Shown here piece by piece: positions 1 to 11,236 of a DNA stretch of 64,000 bases (position 1 is the stretch's first letter; each line of letters begins with the position of its first letter). A program made the translations under genes and the position numbers. Under the pieces are notes generated by a model that worked only from the letters and a program-made list of their open reading frames with translations, ran no database searches and had not been told where the DNA came from. Location of the stretch: contig CM036167.1 of NCBI GenBank assembly GCA_020631735.1, positions 1,616,988 to 1,680,987 on the forward strand, written 5' to 3'. This DNA is from Saccharum officinarum (taxonomy: Eukaryota > Streptophyta > Magnoliopsida > Poales > Poaceae).

Positions 1-189
1 TCACCCTCGCGAGCTACCACCGATCCGGAATGTAGGGTACATCCACGAGTTACCGAGTCTAAGCATCACGCTTACACTATGATTTAAGCACCACACTTAC
101 ACTATGAATAATTCTTTTAACCTAAGGCCAATAGATTAAAGCACTCAAAAGAGACTCGCCAAACCAGAAGAATAATATAAACATGTTGC
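1..189. other. Intergenic sequence at window edge
   Basis: No gene is visible. The sequence is AT-rich with short near-repeats (gcatcacgcttacactatga, then caccacacttacactatga) around 60-110. It probably belongs to the same decayed retroelement as the following repeat pair. Confidence 0.4.
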
Positions 190-924
190 TTACTTAAATC
201 AGAAGTTGATTACCTGAGAAACCTCAGACGTAGGTTGACTTCCCCAAGGTACAAACTATAGAGAGAGCACCAACAGGCCGGCACCTCCTCCAAACTCTAC
301 CCTTACTCTTATCTCTCTATTTCTAAATACTAGATCCTAATGAGGACTAATCTTCTCTTGATAATTGCCTCTGATCCTGATGAGGAGGATATAAATTAGG
401 GTTTTAGGATGGCCCCAGGGAGGGGGCAGAGGCTGGTATATATAGGGGAGATGGAGTAGGGGGCAAGGAATTGGCACATTATCGATCCGCGTCAACTCCC
501 TCAACCACCATTGGATCAACTGACCTAAAACCGCCTTAGAATAAATGGTGTACATCGTAGGAAGGAGTACGAGGCGGCGAAAGGCAAGTGGGCCCCCATT
601 GGGTCGGGTGGCCTCCTAATGGGTCGACCGGCCCATTATGGTGGAGTTTTGGCCCAAGCTTCGTCGTGGTGTCTTCTGGAACCTTCTAGAGTTGTCTTTC
701 GCAACTTTCATGAGTTGAATCACATGTTGTCGTCGGTTTGCTTGTTTGAAGTGTATGATAGTGGTCCCGGGGCTGTTTTTTGGATAAATCCTCCTTCATA
801 AAAATATTCACCAAAACTCATAGAATTCATTAGTTTAAACCCCCTATACCTACGTTTGTGATGGAATTAAATATATATACAGGTTATGTTGACAGTTTAT
901 AATTGACGTTAGTGACCGTCAACA
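190..924 (-). repeat. LTR-like direct repeat, copy 1
   Basis: This stretch is repeated at about 1893-2616 in the same orientation with scattered substitutions. Shared landmarks are agaagttgatta at the left, the block from ggccggcacctcctcc, and the right end gaccgtcaaca. On the minus strand the right end reads TGTTGACGGTCAC, a typical LTR start, and just outside it lies a purine-rich tract (minus-strand AAGCTTGGGGGAGCT, about 925-939), as expected for a polypurine tract before a 3' LTR. I infer a minus-strand LTR retroelement whose internal part is nearly gone. No reverse transcriptase or integrase motif was found in between. The short ORFs in it are not credible genes. Confidence 0.55.
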
Positions 925-1892
925 AGCTCCCCCAAGCTTAACCTTTGCTAGTCCCTGAGCAAAGCCAAACTGTCACGCCCCAATCGAGGGCCTATTTGTA
1001 ACAGTTGCTACATAGTTACCAAACACTGATAAATATGTAAGGCTTAAACAAGTACTCTCCACATTACAGTAACAATATATGTAATTGTCCTTTATTCATT
1101 ACATGGGATCTTGGGTACATAAAGTAGAGTAACATTATTTGTTCTACTAGAAGATGGTGTTTTCCCTTCCATCAGCTACGCCACATCTGATTCTCATGCC
1201 CCGACATAGTTTTGGAGGTATGATCTTCATTATTGCTAGCTGTAAAAAAATAGATTAAAGCAAGGTGAGTATACACTCAGCAAACAGATACCTAAAACAA
1301 TAAGTAAAAATTCTGGTGTTACATATGATCACAAGCTTCCCAACCCGGGAGTCACAGGGGTGAATTCCACACTTTAATACTCTTAAGAGGAGTACCATGA
1401 CATCGACAGTCTTTACTAGAATGAAGGTCTTAGCAAAAGTTTGAGCCCTTAAACCCATGANNNNNNNNNNNNNNNNNNNNNNNNNNNNNNNNNNNNNNNN
1501 NNNNNNNNNNNNNNNNNNNNNNNNNNNNNNNNNNNNNNNNNNNNNNNNNNNNNNNNNNNNTTTCTGGCCTTTTATCAGACTTGGCTTCTCTCCAGGGGTG
1601 CAGGCCTTTATATTTATAGCCCTGAGGGGTGCAAACGCGAGCCCTTGGATCAAGCCGACTTAAGGGAACGGCGTAGATACGGTCTAAGAAGGCGGTGGAG
1701 GAATATTCTAGAAGCTGACAAGCGAGACCCACCACTAGGGGTCAGGTGGCACTGGGTAGGGCCGGCCGGTCCACTTGGTGCCTCTCAGGCTCTAGCTCGG
1801 GGGGTTGCCTCCTGAGAGTCCTCTGGAGTCTTCTAGAATAGTTTTCGTCGTGGTTAAGTTTAATTCTATTTGATGTTTTGATCCTCCTTTCT
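925..1892. other. Remnant internal region of the repeat pair
   Basis: This lies between the two LTR-like copies. It starts with the purine/pyrimidine tract agctcccccaagctt, then becomes unrelated AT-rich sequence with no coding region I can identify. Too short for an autonomous element. Part of it is unsequenced. Confidence 0.4.
1461..1560. other. Assembly gap of 100 N
   Basis: Exactly 100 N bases. Round-number gaps are usually placeholders of unknown true length, so distances across this point are unreliable. Confidence 0.98.
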
Positions 1893-2616
1893 AGAAGTTG
1901 ATTACTAGAGAAATATCAGATGTAGGTTAACTTCCACCAAGGTACAAGCCATAGAGAGGGCACCAATAGGCCGGCACCTCCTCCAAACTATACCCTTACT
2001 CTCCATCTCTCTGTTTCTAAATACTAGATCCTAATGAGGACTAATCTTCTCTTGATAGCTGCCTCCGATCCTGATAAGGAGGATATGAATTAGGGTTTTA
2101 GAATGGCCACAGGGAGGGGGTAGAGGATGGTATATATAGGGGAGATGGGGTAGGGGGCAATGAATTGCCATGTCATCGATCCGCGTCAACTCCCTCGACC
2201 ACCGTTGGATCAACCTACCTAAAACCGTCTTAGAATAAATGGTGTAGATCGTAGGAAGAAGTACGAGGCGACAGAAGGCGAGTGGGCCCCCACTAGGTCA
2301 GGCAGCCTCCTAATGGAATGGCTGGCCCACTATGGTGAGTTTTGGCCCAAGCTTCGTCGTGGTGTCTTTGGAACCTTCTAGAGTTGTCTTTCGCAATTTT
2401 CGCAGGTTAAATCACATGTTGTCGTCGGTTTGCTTGTTTGGAGTGTATGACAGTGGTTCCAGGGCTGTTTTCTGGATAAATCCTCCTGCATACAAATATT
2501 CACCAAAACTCGTGGAATTCATTAGTTTAAACCCCTATACCTATGTTTGGTGATGGAATTAAATATATATGCAGGTTATGTTGACGGTTTATAATTGACG
2601 TTGGTGACCCTCAACA
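1893..2616 (-). repeat. LTR-like direct repeat, copy 2
   Basis: Second copy of the repeat at 190-924, ending gaccctcaaca at 2616. Sequence similarity is clear over the whole length but with many substitutions and small indels, so the insertion is old. In a minus-strand element this would be the 5' LTR. The demethylase fragment begins immediately to the right, so this element may mark one edge of that fragment. Confidence 0.55.
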
Positions 2617-5035
2617 AATGACAGCAAGAAGCCATACCGCACGTTAGCATTGTTGAAGATGGATCTGTGCTCCTACAGCTGAGCAAAGCTAATGGAGAAC
2701 CTAAGGATCCATGCCAAGAAAAACACCTACTACCCCTCACGATCATCAACACCACCTCCATGATAGATGAACAGGGCACGCCAACAAGGGAAAGAGCAAG
2801 GCAATGGCAACAAGAAGGATGAGAAACTTGCCTTGGTGCCTTACAAGAGCAAGCATGCCGCCACTGCAGTTGACAAAGGTGCCATCGATGAAGACCTTAT
2901 CGCCATGGCGCTTGTCGTTCATAATGAGTCAGCTAGATCAGAGGTAAAGTATGTACCGGATTTGAGGTCTAAGTTTGTGATACTCCTTGACATGAAGACA
3001 CTGTGATAGCTGGTGCGTATCACCCCTGTGAAACATGTGACGTACAAAGAGCTGGTGCAAGCGGACGAGACGTGCTTGGGTGAGGACTTGGACAGCGTCC
3101 CGGAGGGCCCTCAGCTACAAGAGGAGCACCAGTGTTTGCAGGTCTTGGTGGATAAGTTCATGGGGCATGTGCGCACAATCATCGGTAACATTCATTTGTT
3201 AAAGCTTGTGTTCATGTCATGCATTATTGACGTCTTTTTTAAGTTAACATGAAGGAAGCCATAAGATATATTTTGGTGTATTAATATGTTTAAGTTAGCA
3301 CAAAGCAAATCTTGAGATATATTTTCGTGTACACACAAGGTAAAATGGAGTTTTCTAATTGGAAAGAACCGTACTTGTCAGCACATTCCAAATACAAAAT
3401 GTCACGGACATTCACTCAAGGTAGGTTGAACTCATACGTATTCGTTTTTAATACAGTTTCAAAATTATTTTTTTGGACTATCCTATAACTAGCCTTTTGG
3501 ATTTTTCAGCAATGCTTTTATGAACATAATTGTGAAGTTCTCCTTTGCGAAGAATGAAAGCAATGTTGCCCAAAGTATAAATGTAACTTTGATAATTGAT
3601 AGGTGTGATTTAGGTTTAGGAGTGTCTAAATTGCATGATAATGACATAAATGAACTCATTACATCACTAAGAACAGGAGAAATATCAAATTCAAATTATT
3701 CTAGGGATGAAGAGCATATAAAGAATATGTTGCTAGAAAGGCTCAAATTTCTGATGACGGTTACGCAAATTTCACAGGACATTAAATCTTTCACAGAAAA
3801 TGATACCTCTCGTTAGAAATATCTGCTTGAGGAAGCCTACAAAATGGGCAAAGGAAGAAAGAAACAAGTGAAACAATTGATTGGGAAGCTCTGCTGTATG
3901 CATCGTTTGGTGAAATTGAAGAATGCATCAAGTGTCATGGAACTCAAAGCCAGATGACATTCATAATACTGGTACATAGTCACAACTTATACCATTTAAA
4001 ATTCCAATGCATGTCTTCTTCTTCTTTTTATGACACCTAATTTTTATCTAGCACCTTTGTTTTGAATGCTAGTATTTCTAACATGTATACCAAGATTTCT
4101 AACTACATAATAATTTTACAAAATAAACTATAGAATGGTGCATCCAAGAAATTATGGAGACATTTCAATCTAAAGATTTTATATTTTGTTTTGTTTTACA
4201 AGCATAACCGTTATTAGTTAAAATGTCAATTTCTTGATTCTTTTGGTTAATATCACAACTCTGTTGCATTGTCCTTTTGAAAGCATAATCTTTTTACAAA
4301 GTAGTACTCTTTCCTTACATTTCATTTTGTTGTTGTAATGATGTTGAAACTAATTCTCTAGTCGATTAAATGAGCATAAAGTGTATTATCTAATCTTGTG
4401 TACTTTCTATAGGTTTTGCTATTTCGAATCGAGAGAGACCAAGGAAGCATTGACCTCGAGTGGCTTAGATACATGCCCCGTGCAAAGGCAAGTAAGAGAG
4501 AGAGAGATATATATTTATATTTATATACTCGTATTAGTGCTTTGTAAGCTTACACAAAATATGTGACTCTTTAAGGGACTTATATTGGTGCTCGTAAGCT
4601 TACACAAGACATGATTCTTTAAGGGACTTTAAAGAGTAGTGACCGTAAAATATTCATTTTAGTGAATTGATAGTATACGTTTGTACTTTTTCAAATTAAA
4701 AATTTGAGCTAAGAATGAATAAGTATTCATATTTCCTTTTGTCCATTCAAGGAGTACCTACAAAGTATAATAGTGATTGGATTGGATATAAAAGCGTTGA
4801 CTGCATCTATCTCCTATCGCTGAGACACAGAGGATTTCTGGCAAGCTACCACTTTCAAATTGAAATAGTTATTGTCAGAGGAGAGTGCATTTAAAACTAA
4901 CAAAATTATAACAAATTCTTCTTATTTTAGGTTGATGTAAATGCAGCTTGCCTAGTGACAAGGTTAGGACAGGTCCCACTTCAACCTTTAGGTGATTTAG
5001 AGTTCCATATGGTGGACAAGTGTTGGATAAAACAA
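2617..5035 (+). pseudogene. DEMETER/ROS1-type DNA glycosylase fragment, copy A
   Basis: Broken piece of a plant 5-methylcytosine DNA glycosylase gene (the active DNA demethylation enzymes). Pieces occur in family order. KLALVPYKS lies near 2827. FQIQNVTDIHS at 3386-3420 joins SNAFMNIIVKFS at 3510 across a clean GT-AG intron, matching the family block with TQNVTDHLSS-AFM. ETIDWEALL lies near 3869, matching the family VDWEALR region. A remnant of GSIDLEWLR lies near 4443. GYKSVDCI near 4782 and VDVNAACLVTRLG near 4931 correspond to the HhH-GPD segment. The Lys and Asp expected for catalysis appear to be present. The N-terminal half is mostly absent, and the Fe-S cysteines and C-terminal domain are missing. 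In-frame stops (near 3004 and 3814) and frame changes show it cannot encode an enzyme. A second copy lies at 7664-10425. Confidence 0.72.
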
Positions 5036-6261
5036 TTACACAAGCATCAAAGTTGAACAACAAGCCAAAGTTGTATTCATTTTATGATTGTACCGTATAT
5101 GTCAGAGGGGATATTTATAGAGGTTCTAGCCTTCGTGTTTACATACAAATGACCAACCCTTTTAAACTACAGGGGCAAAGTTGTCTTTTTTCTCTATTCT
5201 AGGCTTCATTCTTCGGCTTGTGCTCGCCAATATTTCTGAAGGAGTTGTATTTTAGACTTTACCAATCCTTATTCTTTCTTCTGCTGACTTCACTTGTTAA
5301 GCGAAGTCAAAATCTTGTCTTCACTCTCGTCTTATTCCAATCTTTCATCTATTTCACAGCGAAGCCGAATCTTCTTGAGCGAAGTTAAAATATCATCTTC
5401 GCTTTCTTCTTTTCTGCAGGCAAATTTTGTTACAAAAATTATAAATATGACTCCAAAGTTCAGGGGCTAAGTTTTATGACGAAGTCAAATCCCCAACAAG
5501 AAGCAAGATCATCTTTTAGTTTTTGTCGTGCACATTTACATATTAGAACTTCAATATTTCTCATCAACATCTTTTGTCCATGAGTTAACGTGTGTTCGAA
5601 CATACGTACGTATACGTACATACATACATTAGAAATATCCTGCTACAACGGATGGTACCCACACCGTAGCAGACATCCATATCTGGTTAGGGCTTCCCCC
5701 AACGGAAGCTAACAGAGGTGTTGGCCTCAGGGAAAAGGGATGGACGTAGATTAAAAGAGAATGAGACTGTATTTTTTCCAACGCAGGCTACCATGGCTAT
5801 GCACAGGACGTCAGTATTGTCAGCTGTGTCTAGGCACGTAAATCCGAGTGAGCCAGTGACTTTTCTCTTGCTGCTCAACCTCCAACACGCTCTCCGCTGG
5901 GTGCTCTGTCTTTTTGGTCAGGTGAAGCACTCGGCTCCTCTACAGGCTAACCTGGCACACTGTGGAGCAGCTCTACGACTCAACGTGGCCTTCAAATGCG
6001 GACGTGGAGTCTGGAACCACCAGCCACCCTGTCGCGTTGGGGCTGGCCTTAGGACCTACAACGCAGTGGCTGCTTGGCTGTGTGTGCATAGAAAGCTGCA
6101 CCTGCAACGCAGTGGTCCGTGCTCAGCAGGTCCATCTAATAGTCTGGTGCCAATTTGTTGCTGTCCAGTCTCACTACGCACTGCACTCACACTGAGCTTG
6201 ACTTTTTCTAATAGTCTGGTAGTCGAGGCTCAAAGCTCAAAAGGTATTTGCATGTGACAAG
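5036..6261. other. Intergenic, no recognised gene
   Basis: The sequence right of copy A has no counterpart in copy B until about 5504-5598, where homology with 10407-10510 resumes. The segment 5036-5503 holds repeated gcgaagtc-type motifs and looks repeat-derived. An open frame at 5718-6257 (179 codons) is Cys/Leu/Arg rich with no recognised domain, overlaps other open frames, and is probably not a gene. Confidence 0.4.
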
Positions 6262-6678
6262 TAGTAGTGTTTTTAAAACTATGACCATCAGCTTGGCCGG
6301 CGCAGGAAAGGAAGGTTTCTTGCTTGATGCTCTGCACTTGGAGTTGCTGGGGTGCCTGGCTGCTGTGAAAGCGGCAATGCAGCTGGGCATGAATAACATA
6401 GTGGTGGAGATTGATGCTGTATTAGTCAAGAATGTTGTGGAGGGTGACGAGTAAGACTCTCGGCATTGGGCAGGGTAATCACTGAGCTTAGACTCCTGTT
6501 AATGTCAGAGTTTGTGCAATTTAGAATGGAAGTGTGTCCTAGATTATGTAATAAAGTTGTTGATGCGCTAGCAGCGTTTGGTCGTAAATATCCCAGTGAT
6601 GATCAAATCACTTGGGGAGATGTACCTCGCTTTGTCGAGGATTTGGTGACCAGCGATTTGGCTACATCTAATGAGTAA
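6262..6678 (+). pseudogene. RNase-H-like domain remnant of a retroelement
   Basis: Two adjacent reading frames together resemble the C-terminal RNase-H-like (RVT_3-type) domain common in plant LINE-derived proteins. The first frame (to 6454) has LHLELLGCLAAVKAAMQLG and VVEIDAVLVKNVV, the usual helix plus E-x-D strand. The second frame (from 6466) has CPRLCNKVVDALAAFGRK and WGDVPRFVEDLVTSDLA, the usual end of the domain. A stop and a frame change at about 6454-6466 break the reading frame, and no reverse transcriptase precedes it. I call it a dead fragment lying between the two demethylase copies. Confidence 0.65.
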
Positions 6679-7663
6679 TGAAATCCCTGATTCAAAAAAT
6701 ACTATGACCATCAGTCAGTGCACTGTGCGTTTGCTAGACACATCAGAATATTCCGGACTCGTTTATGGACGAAACAAGAAATGTGAGCAGCGGCAGGTCG
6801 GTTTGTGAATTGCTTTAGCAAAAACAATTTGGTTTGCCCTTTGCATGGTGGTGGCAGACTGCAGAGCACTTGCATATCTATAAAGATATAGTACATGTGT
6901 AGATGTAGGGAGCTAGGTTTCATGTACCAATCTTCATGTGTCCAGTAGTAGTACTACTATTTGTCTTTTATTGACTAGCCATCCTTGTTCTTTTGAAAGT
7001 TAACTGCTTGTTTGGTTGGTTTTTGATGGACCCAAAATATGTTGTGCCAAAATCTAGAGGAGTAAAAATATTTGGATGATAACGAAGCTAAATTTTAGCA
7101 ATATTTGTAAGTATGACATGTAGGGACCATATGCCATTGTTTTTTTTCCTTCAAGTAAATATGGTCACGTGGGATCTTGTTTTGTAGATAAAATCATAAG
7201 AAATATTATAGTGAAAATAAATCACAAATTAGATATATGGTTAAATAGATATTAGCAATTGAAGCTTGATTATTCAAACATTTCAACCTCCGTGCATGCA
7301 AAGCAAAATGAAAGGTGTCGCAACCTTTTTTTTACGTACACATCCCTTTGAATGCTTCTCTGTTTGAGAAGGTACGATTCATGCAGCTGTGCTCCGGTCC
7401 CGGTACATATTGGCACCCTGTCCATCATACCAAGCAGGCTGGTCCCCATGTGCATGCGTTGTGTGGAATGGGAACCTACAAAAACTTTAGAGGCTCCAGC
7501 CGTCATACTATCGTGGTTGAAATTGAGCACAGGCGGTTAGATTCAATTTTGAGGACACACGTCCACAATACACTACTGATGGTAGCTACCCTCCGTTGTA
7601 GAAAATCCACCCTCAGATAGACAGACAAATATACATACATACATAAATACATGCATATATACA
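6679..7663. other. Intergenic, no recognised gene
   Basis: AT-rich sequence. The part around 7006-7270 (starting gcttgtttggttggtttttgatgg) resembles the degenerate end of a grass MITE but I could not find a matching second end. Open frames on either strand at 7270-7620 overlap each other and show no domain. Confidence 0.35.
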
Positions 7664-9236
7664 ATGGAGAAACTTGCCTTGGTGTCTTACAAGAGCAAGC
7701 GTGCTGTCGCCGCAGATGACGAAGGTGCCATCATGGCGCTTGTCGTTCGTACCAAGTCATCTAGATCAGAAGTAATGTACGTACCGGATTGGAGGTCCGA
7801 GTCTATGGTACTCTTTGACGTGAAGATGTTGCGACAACTGGTGCGCATCACCCCTATGATAGATACGACGTACAATGAGCTGGTGCAAGTAGACGAGACG
7901 TGCTTGGATGAGGACCTGGACAGCGTTCCGGAGGGCCCTGAGCTACAAGAGGAGCACCAGTGTTTGCAGGTCTTGGTGGATAAGTTCATGGGGCATGTGC
8001 GCGCAATCATCGGTAACACTCATTTGTCAATCCATGTGTTCATGTCATGTATTATTGACGTCTTTTTAAAGTTGACATGAAGGAAGCTATAAGATATATT
8101 TTTTTGTATTAATGTGTTTAAGTTAACACGAAGCAAATCCTGAGATATATTTTCGTTTACATACAGGTAAAATGGAGTTTTCTAATGGGAAAAGAACCAT
8201 ACTTACTTCCATGGTCGGCACATTCCAAACACAAAATGTCACGGACATTCACTCAAGGTAGGTTGAACTCATACGTATTCGTTTTTAATACGGTAAATTA
8301 ATTGTTTAGACGATCCTATAACTAGCCTTTTGGATTTTTTAGCAATGCTTTTATGAACATAGCTGCGAAGTTCTCCTCTGCGAAGATTCAAAGCAATGTT
8401 GCCCAAAGTATAAATGTAACTTTGATAATAGATGGGTGTGATTTAGGTTTAGGAGTGTCTAAATAGCGTGATAATGACATAAATGAACTCATGACATCGC
8501 TTAGAATAGGAGAAATATCAAATTAGTCTACGGGCGAAGAGTGTATAAAGAATGTGTTGCTAGAAAGGCTCAAATTTCTGATGACGGTTACGCAAATTTC
8601 ATAGGTCATTAAATCTTTCATAGAAAACGATACCTCTCATTGGAAATATCTGCTTGAGGAAGCCTACAAAATGGGTATAGGAAGGAAGAAACAAGTGAAA
8701 CAATTGATTGGGAAGCTCTGCTGCATGCATCGTTTGGTGAAATTGAAGAATGCATCAAGTGCCATGGAACTCAAAGCCAGATGACATTCATAATACTGGT
8801 ACATAGTCACAACTTATACCATTTAAAATTCCAATGCATGTCTTCTTCTCTTTTTATGACACCTAATTTTTATCTAGCACCTTTGTTTTGAATGCTAGTA
8901 TTTCTAACATGTATACCAAGATTTCTAACTACATAATAATTTTACAAAATAAACTATAGAAAGGTGCATCCTAGAAATCATGGAGACATTTCAATCTAGA
9001 GATTTTATATTTTGTTTTGTTTTACAAGCATAACCGTTATTAGTTAAAATGACAATTTCTTGATTCTTTTCATTAATATCACAACTTTGTTGCATTGTCC
9101 TTTTGAAAGCATAATATTTTTACAAAGTAGTACTCTTTCCTTACATTTCATTTTGTTTGTTGTAATGATGTAAAACTAATTCTCTAGCCGATTAATTGAA
9201 CATAAAGTGTATTATCTAATCTTGTGTATTTTCTAC

Positions 9237-9344
9237 CGTTTTTACTAATTCAGATCAAGAGAGACCAAGGAAGCATTGACCTCGAGTGGCAGTTTTTACT
9301 AATTCGGATCAAGAGAGACCAAGGAAGCATTGACCTCGAGTGGC
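9237..9344 (+). repeat. 54-base tandem duplication inside copy B
   Basis: A block running tttttactaattc through cgagtggc occurs twice in a row, with one substitution near its start. The unit is 54 bases, so it keeps the reading frame and duplicates the GSIDLEW motif. Copy A has it once. Confidence 0.85.
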
Positions 9345-9533
9345 TTAGATACATCCCCGTGCAAAGGCAAAGTAAGAGAGAGATATATATTTATATACAA
9401 AGGCAAAGATAGAGATATATATTTATATACTCGTATTAGTGCTTTTTAAGCTTACACAAAATATGATTCTTTAAGAGACTTTAAAGAGTAGCAACCGTAA
9501 ATATTCATTTTAATGAATTGATAGTATACGTTT

Positions 9534-10069
9534 ATGTAACACCCTGTGTATAAAAACTGCTTATATGGCCCCTCCTAGACTTCCAAGGTGGTACTAAACC
9601 CACAACCAACAACTTCATATGTGCCACTTGGGCTACATGGAACTACAGGCTACTAATGGGTTGGGATGTTACATTCACCCCGCCTTAAGGGCTGACGTCC
9701 TCGGCAGCTCACCATATATATGTGGCAGATATGTAGGACCACCCCTCCATGGGCACGTGCAGCAAAGGTTGATGCTCCGATACCATCTGTAACACCCTGT
9801 GTCCAAAAGCTGCTTATATGGCCCAGCTCTGCATGTGAAACGGGCCTGCATACGCATAGCACCTCTCTTACACTTTCAGTCTCGCTTCGTGTAAAAGGGT
9901 TAACCCGGAAGTACTATGTTTGGAACGACAAGGTTTATAAGCTGACCCTCACCTTCCTAGACTTTTAAGATGGTACTAAACCCACCAACAACAAATTCAC
10001 ATGTGCCACTTGGGCTACATGGACTAACATCACAACTACTATAGACTACTAATGGGTTGGGGTGTTATA
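9534..10069. mobile_element. 536-base insertion, TGTAACACCC ends
   Basis: Present in copy B and absent at the matching site of copy A (about 4680), so it inserted after the duplication. The left end reads atgtaacaccc and the right end ggggtgttata, roughly inverted to each other, flanked by gttt on both sides (9530-9533 and 10070-10073). Inside, the start tgtaacaccctgtgt recurs near 9789. Likely an LTR-derived or small terminal-inverted-repeat element; no coding capacity. Confidence 0.65.
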
Positions 10070-10571
10070 GTTTGCACCTTTGCAAATAAAAAATTTGAGC
10101 AAAGAATGAATAAGTATTTATATTTTCTTTTGTCCATCCAGGGAGTACCTACAAAGTATAATAGGGATTGGGCTGGATATAAAAGTGTTGACTGCATCCG
10201 TCTCCTGTCGCTGAGACACAGAAGATTTCCCACAAGCTACCACTTCCAAATGGAAATAGTTATTGTCATAGGAGTGTGCATTTGGAACTAACAAAATTAT
10301 GACAAATTCTTCTTATTTTAGGTTGATGTAAATGTAGCTTGCCTAGTGACAAGGTTAGCATAGGTCCCACTTCAGCCTTTAGGTGATTCTATAGAGTTCC
10401 ATATGGTGGACAAGCAAGATCATCTTTTAGTTTTTTTTATCGTGCACATTTACATATTCGAACTTCAATATTTCTCATCAACATATTTTGTCCATGAGTT
10501 AATGTGTGTCTGAAGAATCGAGACCTTGGTTAAAGAGATGGTGGCTTATGACAGGGCAGGTTATGATTTGA

Positions 10572-11021
10572 TTAGAATATTTGTATTGGTAATGCTCGGT
10601 ACTGTGGTAGCACCAGTCTCCCAGGACTACGCTTCTCTGCCATATATAATTTAGTCTGCAAGCTTTTGTTGACAACGATCCCCACAGCCAAGAGCAAACT
10701 TTTGTTGATAGAGGAAGAGAAAGCGTACGACAGGAAATAAGAATCTGCCATGATGTTCCAGGAGAGCTGAATGCTGCTATGAAGAAGCTCGTTTGTCAAG
10801 TGTAGTAAAGCTGAGATGAAGAATTCTCCACCTCCATCACTTGAATGAAGATTAGCAATATAGAGAAGGTTCAGTTCAGAGTTTTCTAGAACCACATATG
10901 AATTGTTGAACGCCTGACGAAGAGAAAATGGCATGTGGGAAATGGTATAGAGAAGGTTCAGTTCAGTGTTTTCTAGAACCACATATGAACTGTTGAACGC
11001 CTGACGAAGAGATGAACACAA
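10572..11021 (-). CDS. Unrecognised ORF with internal repeat
   Basis: A 149-codon open frame with no recognised family. The first 58 residues are two copies of a 29-residue unit (SLRQAFN-SYVVLEN-ELNLLY), produced by an 87-base tandem duplication (about 10861-10926 and 10948-11013). The rest is hydrophobic and serine rich. There is no clear start context and no sign of purifying selection I can judge by eye. It sits just downstream, on the same strand, of the broken tafazzin fragment, and may be a 3' extension of that locus or a chance frame. Confidence 0.25.
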   Translation of the reverse strand: MCSSLRQAFNSSYVVLENTELNLLYTISHMPFSLRQAFNNSYVVLENSELNLLYIANLHSSDGGGEFFISALLHLTNELLHSSIQLSWNIMADSYFLSYAFSSSINKSLLLAVGIVVNKSLQTKLYMAEKRSPGRLVLPQYRALPIQIF

Positions 11022-11236
11022 GCTTCACTTCAGGTTGCGCGCCTATATAGGAGTAGTAAAGTCATCTTGACAACTAAGTGTAAGACATCGAGCACTATAT
11101 TAGTTCTCATTGCGGATATGTGATCCATGACAGTGTAAAAGATGATCCAAGTAGAACATCATTTAAAAGATTTCAGAATGTCATCTAATTGTCACAATAA
11201 CATGTCTGACATCTTCTGGTAAAGCCATCTCTATCT

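Larger units (their letters stand above)
7664..10425 (+). pseudogene. DEMETER/ROS1-type DNA glycosylase fragment, copy B
   Basis: Second copy of the broken demethylase fragment, homologous to 2820-5019 and, beyond a deletion, to 5504-5598. It keeps an open frame over 7664-8080 (start MEKLALVSYKS). FQTQNVTDIHS ends at 8257 and NAFMNIAAKFS starts at 8343, again across a GT-AG intron; FQTQNV is closer to the family consensus than copy A. The DWEALL region is near 8703. QGSIDLEWLR occurs twice because of a local 54-base duplication. KYNRDWAGYKSVDCIRLL is near 10155 and VDVNVACLV near 10322. Stops (for example near 8464 and 8524), a 536-base insertion at 9534 and loss of about 480 bases after gtggacaag (10402) make it non-functional. 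No Fe-S cysteine cluster follows. Confidence 0.72.

Noticed and set aside
1255..1735. Open frames crossing the N gap
   Set aside because: They exist only because N codons do not count as stops.
5718..6257. A 179-codon plus-strand open frame
   Set aside because: No domain, overlapping frames, and adjacent to a dead retroelement remnant; judged chance.
2617..10500. The idea that the demethylase copies form a functional two-gene system
   Set aside because: Both have stops, frame changes and missing domains, including the Fe-S cluster and the C-terminus.
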